64,000 nucleotides of DNA from Nematopogon swammerdamellus (Eukaryota > Arthropoda > Insecta > Lepidoptera > Adelidae): contig OX336343.1 of the NCBI GenBank assembly GCA_946902875.1, positions 17,655,596 to 17,719,595 on the forward strand, given 5' to 3'. This document shows, one piece after another, positions 32,390 through 42,089 of this stretch. The notes under the pieces were generated by a model. It saw nothing but the letters and a program-made list of their open reading frames with translations. It was not told the origin of the DNA and searched no databases. A program made the translations under genes and the position numbers. Each line of letters starts with the position of its first letter. Position 1 is the first letter of the stretch.

Positions 32390-32612
32390 ATTCGTATCCG
32401 GTACGGGACCCTATTACTAAGCCTACGCCGTCTGTCTGTCTGGTGCGCGCGCCATCTACCGAATAGAGTGTGAAGTATTTTAACTAATCATGACATTTAA
32501 CTAATATGAAGCATTTCATAACACACCATAGATGGCGTGAGTGGAGCTAACCATGACATGGCGATACGGAACCCTCGGTGCGCGAGTTCGACTCGCACTT
32601 TGCCGGTTTTTG
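32390..32612 (+). repeat. K repeat, internally deleted, nested
   Basis: GGGACCCTATTACTAAGCCT and ACGCCGTCTGTCTGTCTGG jump straight to GCGCGCGCCATCTACCGAAT, then ACCATGACATGGCGATACGG and GTTCGACTCGCACTTTGCCG. About 180 bp of the K interior is missing compared with 45853-46235. Confidence 0.75.
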
Positions 32613-32747
32613 TGTGAACAGAAACACATTCTGAAGACAAACAATGCACTGATCTTTTTAAGTACTTTTTAAGTTACCGGCAAAGTTAGCCATATGATGT
32701 GATATTTGCCTTTATGTCTACTACAGTAAAGTTCAATTTAGCATAAT

Positions 32748-33108
32748 ACTAGGTGAACTAGGTGCTATGTCAGTGCTTCCCTTCATTTCGTGCCGGCTAC
32801 ACTGAACTGGACGGAAAACACGAACTATTTAGATAGCCGTTTCGACCGACGTTTCGCTCAGTGCGGTGGTACCAACCCGGCCGGGATAAACCCTACCACC
32901 CAGTGAGGTAAGAAGGGAAGGGACCTACAGTTTAACGTGGAATCCGAACCACGGTCAGCCTCCAACGGTCGGGCGGTCACCCATCCAATAACTGACCGCA
33001 CCACTGAGCTGCCGAGACTGACGATCCCTTAGTCGACTTTTACGACATGCGACGGGGAGAGATGCAGTGGGGCTATTCTTTTTAAGTACCGACCCCACAC
33101 GGTACGAT
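32748..33108 (-). repeat. S SINE with Z module; 5S region deleted
   Basis: Body and head in minus orientation, joined to Z (33025-33108). Relative to 34540-34920 the segment between CATCCAATAACTGACCGC and ACCACTGAGCT is missing about 34 bases, removing the GTTAAGCAA part of the 5S-like region. The T-run end is also lost. Such a copy should be transcriptionally dead. Confidence 0.8.
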
Positions 33109-33714
33109 TACGGTACGAGTCCCCTGCAAATTAAAAATACCACAGAGAAAAATGATACCTAAGTATGCACTATATTAATTTATGACCTTCGACTGGATTT
33201 GGAAGATTCCTACTAATAATAGTCAATATCCTAGTCGACATTTTATTGCACGGTACCTTAGTTCTTTATGCACCTTTATATCTAAAGAACGTGCATTCCA
33301 AAAAATAATTAGTCTGTAGTATTTACATGATCCAATAAACAAAGAAACCCCGATACAAACAAACCAACAGCCTGCGTTCCATTTTTCAATCATTCGCATT
33401 GATTAATAATGTAAATGATGCGAACTTGGAACGCCAAGTCTGTCTCGAGCCGTAGGATTTTGCTAAGTCGTGATATTTCGAGACTTGGGTTCGTCTCGGC
33501 TCAGCCGAGATTATTGTGAGTAGAAGTTGTGAGTCTAGTCTCAAGCATTGTCTATGAATGCCAAATGACGACTTGAGACCGAGTTTTTGCCGAGCTAAGA
33601 CTGAGAACTCTTTATGTATACGGGCCTAAGAACTCTAATTACTATGTATTTAAAAAAAAAGTTATGTTTATGAAGGACTTTTGTACACATCGGCAAAAAA
33701 ACCCAGCTTAAAAC

Positions 33715-33990
33715 CGAAATTCAAAATGTTTAAATAGTCTATCAGAGGACAAATGAAGAGAGTTTGTTGGACACAGTCAATATCACCCCGACCGAAGAGG
33801 TGCCAGTCCGGCTTGTAGGAGGACTAAACCTACAATAATTTAAAGATGCCTACTGCTGTACGAGTACCTAGGGAAAGATATTCCCCGGAAGCCGATTCCA
33901 CACCTTTGCTGTGCGACAAGATTTAGAAAACCGCGTGATTCGAAGAACTCTTCTGTCGACTACAAAGGGGTGTTATCCGCGAACTTTTTT
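33715..33990 (-). pseudogene. LINE 3-prime end, family F
   Basis: Minus-strand reading of the family F C-terminus: GAAGAACTCTTCTGTCGACT (the RRVLRT region in antisense), TCCACACCTTTGCTGTGCG, and GAAGAGGTGCCAGTCCGGCT near the stop. The copy is worn. Confidence 0.55.
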
Positions 33991-34028
33991 CATTCTGCTT
34001 TGATGTCTACATATAAAATTGGACTACA

Positions 34029-34189
34029 GACCGACATACTTTACTAGGCATCCGGTCGAAACAGTAACAAAACGCGCCATCTTGAAATGTCATTTCTGCT
34101 CTCAGTTTTTCTTCAGTGAGTGAGCGAGAGCGACAATCCCGAAACCGCCTCTAGCGCCACCGCTGGGTGCCTAGTAAAGTATGTCGGTC
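34029..34189. mobile_element. 161-bp MITE with perfect 22-bp TIRs
   Basis: Left GACCGACATACTTTACTAGG (plus CA) and right TGCCTAGTAAAGTATGTCGG (plus TC) are exact inverted repeats. The interior contains AAACGCGCCATCTTGAAATG and GTGAGTGAGCGAGAGCG. There is no coding capacity and no clear target duplication. Confidence 0.85.
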
Positions 34190-34539
34190 GATCTATACTC
34201 TACTTTTGAAATTAGCTGTATTATTCACACACTCAAGATGGGACGTACAGCGTGGCGCAGCCAGACGCGACCGGCTGGCACTGACCCGGGGGTCACTGGT
34301 GTGAGCTCAATCTAAAACTTGGCTCCTGCGGGCGGGGGCTCCAGTTGGCGAGCGCACAACTCGGCCTGTGAACTGCAGCCTATGTTACATACCGTGCCTG
34401 GGGTCTAGCGCTGCCCTTATTTGAGAGGGAAACGAAGGATATCCGAACTGGACCCTATAGAAGCGGCATAGCGCGATGGAATTTGTTAACTGTCGGTTTG
34501 TCATATTTTGACATATTACTAGTTGACATTTGGTTGACA
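34190..34539. other. No recognised feature
   Basis: Includes a moderately GC-rich stretch (34225-34400) with no frame, repeat or splice signal that I can support. Confidence 0.4.
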
Positions 34540-34920
34540 TATTTTTTTATTTTATTGAAACTGACACGGTTGGCTACATCACCTACAACATGCGTGATGT
34601 CAGCCCATAACACCGGGTGAACTAGGTGCCACGTCAGTGCTTCCCTAAATTTCATGTCGGCTACACTGAACTGGACGGAAAACACGAACTATTTACATAG
34701 CCGTTTCGACCGACGTTTCATTCAGTGCGGTGGTACCAATCCGAGCGGCATAAACCCTACCACCTAGTAAGGTAAGAAGGGAAGGGACCTACAGTTTTAC
34801 GTGGAATCCGGACCAAGGTCAGCCTCAAACGGTCGAGCGGTACCCATCCAAGTACTGACAGCGCTCAGGGTTGCTTAACAACAGTCGACCGACCGCACCA
34901 CTGAGCTACTGAGGCTGACG
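34540..34920 (-). repeat. Full-length S SINE
   Basis: Best single copy: T run at 34544-34553, AACTGACACGGTTGGCTA..., body, then the reversed head with CATCCAAGTACTGACAGCGC, AGGGTTGCTTAACAACAGTC and GAGCTACTGAGGCTGACG. In sense it reads: tRNA-like A box, 5S-like GTTAAGCAA..AGTACTTGGATGGG, B-box-like GGTCCGGATTCCACG, body, A tail; about 380 bp. No Z module is attached. Confidence 0.9.
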
Positions 34921-34984
34921 AAAACAAAGCTGATTATTAAATTATTAGGCAATGGTAGTTTTTCTTCTATAGTTTAAATTTGAC

Positions 34985-35125
34985 GTTATATTTTGAAATG
35001 GTTAGGTGGACAGGCGACCTAAAAAGGGTAGCCGCGGGAGTGGATGGATGAGAAGAGCGGAAGACCGCGTGTGGTGGGAGAGGCCAATGTCTAGCAGTGG
35101 ACCGAAACGATGATAATGATATTTT
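34985..35125 (+). pseudogene. RTE-type LINE 3-prime end
   Basis: GGACAGGCGACCTAAAAAGG, GCGGAAGACCGCGTGTGG, GGAGAGGCCAATGTCTAGCA and GTGGACCGAAACGATGATAA correspond to the C-terminal ...RPRVWWERPMSSSGPK region and GATGATAAT tail of lepidopteran RTE-like LINEs (family knowledge from memory). Only about 140 bp remain. Confidence 0.6.
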
Positions 35126-35467
35126 AAGAAAATAATTAGACATTATAGAGGAGAGAGGTATTGTGGTACACCCGGTTCGACCGAAGTTCCTTTCGCTAAT
35201 ATATTATCTATTAAATAACAGGCACAATGAAATAAATTAACTACGTTTGAGAGTAATTAAATGAAAAATTTTAAAAAACTAATTAAGTCTATACTGCAGT
35301 ATAGACATTCATACCTATACATAGACACACGCTTGTAAACACACAAACACACATAATACTGCAAAAGTGTCGTGACGGTCGAAGTCTTACATTTTTTTCG
35401 GCCTAGCTCTCATTCGCCAAGTCTCTGGACTGGAGTATAATATGCGATAAGGAACTTCGTTCCAAAA
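35126..35467. other. No gene; perfect 20-bp palindrome at 35287-35306
   Basis: GTCTATACTGCAGTATAGAC reads the same on both strands. GACCGAAGTTCCTTTCGC (35179) and GCGATAAGGAACTTCGTTCC (35442-35461) are imperfect inverted words about 280 bp apart and may be ends of a decayed MITE. Confidence 0.5.
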
Positions 35468-35862
35468 AAACCTGCCAAGTGCGAGTCGAACTCGCGCACC
35501 GAGGGTTCCGTACCGCCATGTCATGGTCAGCGCCACTTACGCCATCTATGGCTTGTTTTGTGAATATTAGATAAAAATTCATGATTAGTTAAAATGCTTC
35601 ATACTGTTTTCGGTAGATGGCGCGCATACACTTTTTAGTTTCTTGTGTGGGGGCCTTCGTGAATTTTTTTACTTTTCCTAATTTTATTATTTCTTGTTAT
35701 ATCGACCCTAATAACACATAGGTATTCTGTGAAAATTTCAACGGGCCACCTATTACGGTTCAAGAGATACAGTCCTCGGACAGACAGACGGACAGACAGA
35801 CAGACAGACGGCGTAGGCTTAGTAATAGGATCCCGTACTTCGGATACGGAACCCTAAAAACG
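35468..35862 (-). repeat. K repeat, near full length
   Basis: GCCAAGTGCGAGTCGAACTC, GCCATCTATGGCTTG, CGGTAGATGGCGCGCATACA, TTTCAACGGGCCACCTATTA, a CAGACAGAC run, GGCGTAGGCTTAGTAATAGG and CGGATACGGAACCCTAAAAA, in reverse orientation. Confidence 0.85.
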
Positions 35863-36354
35863 AACTTATCTTGCAGCGATGTCATGAATCACAGACAGTA
35901 GATGCGTTCGTTCCACAGAAGCAAAGGTTATATCTTTAGCTAAGACACGCGGGCGCAATACAACAACAGTAAGCGACAAATCTTCCCCAATGCTCGCAGC
36001 ACTACGTAAGCCCGGCGCCACCGCAGACATCTATCCAGCCAGTCCAAAATTCCTGCGATAAGCATACTATAGCCATTTGGCAGGCGCAACGCTCGTTGGC
36101 CCACATACGAACTAGCACGAACACAATCCCGCCTACAATACCTCTAACCTAACTTGGCCAACCCCCCGCAGTCTCCGAAATACAAAACTCACAAAATTCA
36201 TCGACATATTGCGACAAAGTACGATAGGCAAGGTCCACGGAGCAGTGGCCGTACAGATTGTGTACATTTTATGTAAGCCCAGAGTTATGGGTGTGGATTA
36301 TTTATTAGTCTATTTAAAATTGTGATTTACGAGATGATCAGAACTGCGCAGGTC
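35863..36354. other. No recognised feature
   Basis: Less AT-rich sequence around 35930-36250 without a supported frame. No repeat match in the window. Confidence 0.4.
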
Positions 36355-37205
36355 AATTCAATTCAATTCAATTCCATTTATTCTCTATAGGTAACAAGGT
36401 TACACTTAGGTTCGTCAACATGCAATAGTGATAGGTATAATATTATAGTTCTATCTATGTTATGGTCCAAGCAAGCAAGTAATATACAATTAATTTTCAG
36501 AATAGAAATTCAATAACAATAACAGAATAAAGTCAAAGTCTAAAATTATAAAAAAATTTAATCTAATAAAATGTTTGTCAAAAATAACATAAAAAAACAT
36601 ATGCAATTAATTTTCAGAATAGAAATTCAATAACAATAACAGAATAAAGTCAAAGCCTAACATTGTAAAAAATCTTAATCCTAATAATAAAATGTTTGTC
36701 AAATATTGTAAATAATAAAGATTTAAAAATAAAATGCAGGAAATACAATTTGTCAAATGATCTTGTCAAATAATTATATAAATATGAAGACTATTAATAA
36801 TAAACAATTTAAATCAGTTGTCAATATTTTTTTTTTCATTGTGATATCATTTGTCAAAATGTAAAAAAAAAAAAATTAATAAATGAGATTAAATTAAAAA
36901 ATTCAATTGAATTAATGATAAATTAATAAATAAACCTAAAGTACGATTGCGTAGCTAAATAATGACTAGAAAAAATTATCACAAAGGACTTCGTCCAAAC
37001 TATAGTAACTCTTAAATGTTAGCATGTTTTTCACTTTGCTCTCAAACTCCTTATCACCCAAATTTCGTACTTCAATCGGAAGTTTATTGAAAAATAATAT
37101 ACTGTTGCAGAGGAAACTTTTTGTCAATTTCGATAGCCTATGTCCAAGGTCGGATGCTGTAACCTTACATTTTATCAATTTGCTTTTCATATTGTAACTT
37201 TTTAT
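36355..37205 (-). pseudogene. LINE C-terminus and 3-prime UTR with (GAATT)n tail
   Basis: The minus-strand frame 36966-37190 ends with FLCNSILFFNKLPIEVRNLG and FKSYYSLDEVLC, a C-terminal pattern known from CR1-group LINEs. An AT-rich UTR runs to 36378 and ends in ATTCAATTCAATTCAATTCC, that is (GAATT)n in sense. Within the UTR a segment at 36487 is repeated 117 bp on at 36604. 5-prime truncated, so inactive. Confidence 0.65.
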
Positions 37206-37257
37206 ATGAAAAAAAATAACAGTTACACCTAACCATAGAGGTTAATTAGTAATAACT

Positions 37258-37388
37258 TTTTTTATTGAAACTGACACGGTTGGCTACATCACCTAAAACA
37301 TCCGTGATGTCAGCCCATAACACCAGGTGAACTTGGTGCCACGTCAGTGCTTCCCTTCGGTCGTGCCGGCTACACTGAACTGGACCTT
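37258..37388 (-). repeat. S SINE tail
   Basis: T-rich start, GAAACTGACACGGTTGGC, CATCCGTGATGTCAGCCC and GTGCCGGCTACACTGAACTG; it stops at GGACC in the body. Confidence 0.8.
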
Positions 37389-37534
37389 TTCAAACTGGAC
37401 CCTAGAAACGTAGCACGAACGATACAAAACGATGACAGACCGCGTTGCACTTATATGAACAAATCGAAAACTAATAAAATAACTAAGATCACTCTATGTC
37501 GTGTGCCGAATATATGGATTGGTCTTCAGCCTTC

Positions 37535-37698
37535 AAATCAAAATCAAATCAAATCAAAATTTTCTTTATTATTGTTTATTGTTTATTGTATAATTTCATC
37601 CATAGGTAGGTAACCTACGCTTGGACATGTCGAAAATTCCGCCAGTTCTAAATTCAATGCGAAGAAGAACTGACAAACAAACTTCGCAAGTCACAATG
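37535..37698 (-). repeat. LINE 3-prime end with (TTTGA)n tail
   Basis: Minus orientation: the sequence shared with 15640-15752 leads into AAATCAAATCAAATCAAAAT-type repeats at 37535-37562. Such short tandem tails mark the 3-prime ends of CR1/RTE-type LINEs. No coding part remains. Confidence 0.65.
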
Positions 37699-37984
37699 TA
37701 ACACATTACCACCAATTAACATAACACATGACCACGGTTGTCATATATACGGTTGTTTTTGTTTTCATTTTGTGTTACTAAACTACCACTGAAAATATAG
37801 TTGTAATAATCCTATAATCCTTCAGGCTGAAGTGTGAGCCACAGAGAAAGTAGAACGCGCCGCGAGTAGGGGCGGCCTGCGGGGGAATACCGACGACGAT
37901 CGCTGTTCTATGGCGTGTGCCCTAGAACAGAACCTTCTTCTTCAAGAGCGGTCCGATTTGAATATGGTTTTGTTGTTGCTGCAG

Positions 37985-38077
37985 GAGCTGCGGCAGCGTC
38001 GCGGATGTACGTGGAGGCCGTCGGGAAGCTGGGCCGACAGGCGCAGCAGGGCACCTGGGGGGGCTCCGCCGACATCG
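37985..38077 (+). CDS. Candidate internal exon of an IMD/I-BAR domain gene (IRSp53/MIM-like)
   Basis: A 93-bp open segment preceded by GTTTTGTTGTTGCTGCAG (acceptor AG at 37983-37984) and followed by GTGAGT (donor at 38078). Phase is 1 at both ends, so the exon can be spliced in whole. It encodes AAAASRMYVEAVGKLGRQAQ followed by QGTWGGSADI. I-BAR domains carry, in helix 2, a pattern of aromatic-x-x-A-V/x-K-L/I-G-x-x-A followed by a short Gly-rich turn and E/D-I/L-G, which this peptide fits. The family binds membranes and actin regulators at protrusions. Codons are strongly G/C-ending, unlike everything around it. Neighbouring exons were not found in the window. A repeat (37869-37915) lies just upstream and a LINE end starts about 15 bp downstream, as expected in a TE-filled intron. 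Family assignment rests on pattern memory. Confidence 0.55.
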
Positions 38078-38089
38078 GTGAGTCTAATA

Positions 38090-38215
38090 ACCACAATTAC
38101 ATCCGAGATGTCCGCCTCATAGCTGGCATGGCACGTCTCGAGTGTGATTTCGCGAGAAGTGGTGTTATTGGCTGTGTCTGATCTGCCATTGGACTTTTAG
38201 GCACAGCGACCTGTG
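38090..38215 (+). pseudogene. LINE 3-prime end, family F
   Basis: GCTGGCATGGCACGTCTCGA, TTCGCGAGAAGTGGTGTTAT and TTGGCTGTGTCTGATCTGCC match, in opposite orientation, the extreme end at 25075-25245 and 54651-55067. Only the stop region and UTR remain. Confidence 0.55.
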
Positions 38216-39058
38216 CAGAAAGTTAATAAAATATACCAGAAATAAGCCTAAATACAGACCTTCAGATCTAGGAAACAGCAAATATCTGAATTTAAATAGA
38301 ATAGAATAATGACTCTGTGTTCAGTTTGAATTTGTTTTCCCCTATAATTGATCGCATATGACCATATTGACCATGTATTCTCACTTACATGACACTGGCC
38401 AATGTGTCTTAAAAAGACGATTGCCAAAAAAAAAGTAGAATAGAAACGCATTATTGCACACAATTGAAAGAAACATTACACGAAAACAAACGATAATTAC
38501 AGGAGTGCGCATAGGCGGACTTATTGCTGCAGGTGATTTATTCCAGTCAACCTTTGTGTGATGAGAATCCTAATAAATAAAGCGAAGTTTCTACGGGCGA
38601 CTACAAATAGAAGAAATAAATGCGACATAAGAACGATTTTGTAGACAAAATTAGAGATAAATTTAATTCAGCCCACCTTGCCAAAACATTAAACAGTCGT
38701 TACGCTACAAAAGCATACGCCAGTCCCAAATAGCAACCCCGCACATGACTTCGACGTGACCTAAAAGTGTCCAAGTGGGCCCCTAATAAGCACGACTTAA
38801 CAGGGCAATAAATAACTTAATTTCAAAAGTTCGTGTCGAAATAAGCCCGGGCACTAAAGAGGCTCAACTTGTGCATTAAGGCTGCGGCTGGCTGAGGGGG
38901 GAGAGAGGGAGGGGGAATAGTTCTAATTTGCTGATGAAGGAGAGGCGCTATCATTAAGCAGTCTTAAGGCAGCAAGTGTGTTTTTTTTTCGAAAGGAAAT
39001 TGGATTTATTGAAATTAATACATGTAGGTAGGTTAAGGTTTTGTATTTTGTGAAAATG
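38216..39058. other. No recognised feature
   Basis: Unique AT-rich sequence. No further exon of the candidate I-BAR gene was seen here. A short G-rich stretch (GGGGGGAGAGAGGGAGGGGG) lies at 38896-38915. Confidence 0.4.
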
Positions 39059-39588
39059 TTTAGGGTTCCGTATCCGTCGTACGGGACCCTATTACTAAGC
39101 CTACGCCGTCTGTCTGTCTGTCTGTCTGTTTGTCTGTATAGGTTGCCCGTTGAAATTTTCACAGAATATGTGTTATTTATTGCCAAGGCCAAGTTCGAGT
39201 TGAACTCGCGCACCGAGGGTTCCGTATCGCCATGTCATGGTCAGCGCCACTCGCGACATCTATGGCGTGTTTTATGAAATGCTTCATATTAGTTAAAATG
39301 CATGATTAGTTAAAATTCTTCATACTCTTTTCGGTAGATGGCGCGCTTACACTTTTTAGTTTATTGTATGGGAACCCCCGTGAATTTGTTACTTTTTCTT
39401 ATATTGATTATTTGTTTTAACGACCATAATAAAATAACACATATTCTTTGAAAATTTCAACGGGCGCGGCTACCTATTACGGTTCAAGAGATACAGCCCT
39501 CGCACAGACGGACAGACGGGCGGACAGACAGACAGACGGCGTAGCCTTAGTAATACGATCCCGTACGACGGATACGGAACCCTAAAAA
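39059..39588. repeat. K repeats arranged as a fold-back
   Basis: 39059-39187 is the K start in plus orientation (AGGGTTCCGTATCCGTCGTA, ACGCCGTCTGTCTGTCTG, CGTTGAAATTTTCACAGAAT). 39188-39588 is an almost complete K in minus orientation ending ATACGGAACCCTAAAAA. The outer arms can pair over about 125 bp around a loop of about 270 bp. Confidence 0.85.
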
Positions 39589-39894
39589 TCAATGTAATAT
39601 TTAATACATGTAAAAATATTTAGAATTGGTACCCGCAGCAGCGTTCTCGACACAGTGGCACAAACTCTACAAATTGATTTTCAATAGAGACTAATTCGTT
39701 CACAAATTAATTTTCTTGTATTTGAACACGCGCCCTCTCGCCCTAAGGTCACCAGGAGGTCACGAGGAGATAGCCCGGTGCGTAAGCATAAATCTCAGAA
39801 ACGCCATTGTCAGGCATTACATACATTTTATCTCGTTACCAACAGTTGATCTGCATGCACTCAATTTGCGGCAGACAGAAACGTGCGTGAATAA

Positions 39895-40365
39895 TTTTTT
39901 TTTTAATTGACAGCGCGGCATATGGCGTCGAGCCACCCATAAGGTGTCTAACGACACCCATGGATATTCGGTCGTATGCGGGGGTTGTGAATGCCATGCC
40001 GGCCTGACAGGTGCCCATTCACGCCCCTCTTGAAGGACCCAAGACTGTACTTGGAGGGAAATATATGGGCAGGGAGAGCGTCCCAGAGTTTACCGGTTCT
40101 GTAGAGGAATGATCTGCAGAATCGATTGGTACGCATCCGCGGTAAGTCTAGCGTGTAGGGATGCAATCCCTGCCCAGTACGCGTGGTGCGAAGGTGGAAA
40201 GGGGAGACTGGGATCGCATTGAAAAGCTCCTCCGATGTTGCATGTTGCACTTTTCGCGTGTTGTCAGCCCACAGCCACACCGTGCTCCTGCCGGAACTAG
40301 GTGCCATATCAGAGCGTCCTTGCTCGTGCCGGCCACACTGACCTGAACGAAAATTACGGATTATT
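39895..40365 (-). pseudogene. LINE C-terminus and 3-prime end, family G
   Basis: The minus-strand frame within 39948-40370 contains LHPYTLDLPRMRTNRFCRSF, LYRTGKLWDALPAHIFPSKY and FKRGVNGHLSGRHGIHNPR, then a stop and a UTR ending in an A-rich run (T run at 39896-39905 on the plus strand). This is the best-preserved family G end in the window. A worn S SINE piece overlaps its upstream edge (40265-40410). Only about 120 codons of the LINE protein remain. Confidence 0.7.
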
Positions 40366-40410
40366 ATCATCGTCGCCGTTTCGACTGACCTTCATTATCA
40401 CGAACTGATG

Positions 40411-41429
40411 TGCCTGTTCGCAGGTAATGTTTGTATTAGTCATTGTAATTATTTACCTCTCGATAGATATCAATTACATAATTTAGATAAATAGTATCAG
40501 CATATTGTGATTTTTACGATGCCGCCACTAGGTGGCGAAACAAAAATTTGTTCTTAATTTTCAAAAATACCTAACCTAAAAATATATTGATACCGCATTT
40601 CCCCATCGTAATTTTTTTGGTAATTACTAGTTTTTTATACACAAATATTCATCAAACTGAGAAATTTGCTGGAGCTACACCCAGTAAGGTAAGTTAAGAT
40701 CTTCAAAATGGAGATACATTTTTAACTCCGTGTTTGTTCACATTTCTTTCATCATTTCCACAAATTGGTGCGCCCTCTCTAGGTGTCTATCTCCATGGCG
40801 CAGTGCGTGTCCCTTCCCAGGGCTTCGTCGCAGACCTCTCAAAAAGTTGAAAAGTAATTAAACCGCGAACGCGACACAGTAAACAATTCAGACCGCACCA
40901 ATTAATTAGGGTGACGCCTCCGAAGCCGAGGAACTTAGAACAGTGATAGGATGAGAAGTGTCGCGATAGTGTTTCGTCGTTTTTGGTTCTGAATGCCATC
41001 TATTTGGTACTAGTTCTATAATATTCCAAGATATAGGTACCTACTTGTTATTATAATTGTTACGAAGAATAACGTCACCTTATTCTGTTTTGGAAGAATA
41101 CATAATTGTTTTCATTTAAATTTTTTTTTATCTGATCTGTGATTAAAACTGAAAAATTGGACCTTAAAGTTTAACCAAAGAATAAAATTTATGTTTTTTT
41201 GTTTTATTTAAAGTAATTTAAAAACATAAGTACACATTTTAATAATATTCTGCCAAACTGCATGAAGCATGCATGCCAACATGCTGTTCAACTCACATTG
41301 TAAAACCTAGAGAAATTTCATTTATTTTTCACCACAAAAATATATAGCTGGCTCCAAATATACAATACGAAGGAAATATATAATATTTAGTCGAATAATT
41401 TAACTCTTACATGTAATATTATACATATA
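40411..41429. other. No recognised feature
   Basis: AT-rich unique sequence. 40575-40640 and 41140-41400 are strongly AT-rich and no frame is supported. Confidence 0.4.
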
Positions 41430-41573
41430 TGAATTTTTGAAATGCATGTTTTCGTCTAGTGTAATTTTTTGACTTTTTTGTTACTCTTGATCCCAATAAT
41501 CATTTCCTTTTAACGTATTCGTCGTTTACTTTATGTATTACAGAATACACACCCTGTATATCTATTCTGTGTA
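41430..41573. mobile_element. Internally deleted copy of TIR element E
   Basis: Shares TTTTTGAAATGCATGTTTTC, GTCTAGTGTA and TGACTTTTTTGTTACTCTTG with 60241-60700, with the GC-rich centre of that element absent, and ends ACACACCCTGTATA. The left terminal repeat is lost. Confidence 0.65.
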
Positions 41574-42008
41574 ACAGCATAATATACCGTCACACAATAT
41601 ACCATACCACCACATAATACTGAACGTACATAATACATAATTTGTACGACATTCCCATGCTGCAATGTTCCGTAAGTTTAGGTATTAGCCTATCGCACTT
41701 CTATGTTTAATTTTTATTATCAGTTCTATATCGGAAGTTGAGAAAGTTTCGCAACTTGGGTCCGCTCGTACTCTCCGTCACAGTTGATATTTACCTTCGC
41801 AGTGGATCGCTGAGTTAAAACTGCGGTGGTGTTTTATGCTGGTAACTGAGAAGCTAGCGGTCAAACGGTGAAGGTCGACTTAACGCGTTAGCGAGTGTCA
41901 GTGGGTTCGAACCCGCCGGTCTGCACCATTTCTCATTCCGAGTTCGATAAGAGAATATTTTCGACAAAACAAGAGTTGCTGCTCCATGGCATGGATTTAA
42001 TGTATATT
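41574..42008. other. No gene; tRNA-like B box at 41908-41921
   Basis: GTGGGTTCGAACCCGCC followed by GGTCTGCACCA resembles the T arm and CCA end of a tRNA, with the perfect palindrome GGGTTCGAACCC. The 5-prime half does not fold convincingly, so this is at best a tRNA-derived remnant. Confidence 0.35.
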
Positions 42009-42054
42009 TTTAGGTTTCCGTATCCCGTACGGAAGCCTATTACTAAGCCTACGC

Positions 42055-42089
<35 letters not shown>

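Larger units (their letters stand above)
31944..33626. mobile_element. PIF/Harbinger-like non-autonomous element, 1.68 kb
   Basis: The ends GGCCCGTATACATAGAG and CTCTTTATGTATACGGGCC are inverted repeats flanked by TAA on both sides (31941-31943 and 33627-33629), which fits the three-base TWA duplication of PIF/Harbinger. Subterminal regions on both sides contain repeated words of the GAGAC/GTCTC and CTCAAGTC type. No transposase. Two later insertions (K at 32390-32612, S plus Z at 32748-33108) make up about a third of its length. Confidence 0.75.

Noticed and set aside
41868..41930. A tRNA gene ending in CCA
   Set aside because: Only the T arm is convincing; no D or anticodon arm folds in the upstream 60 bases.
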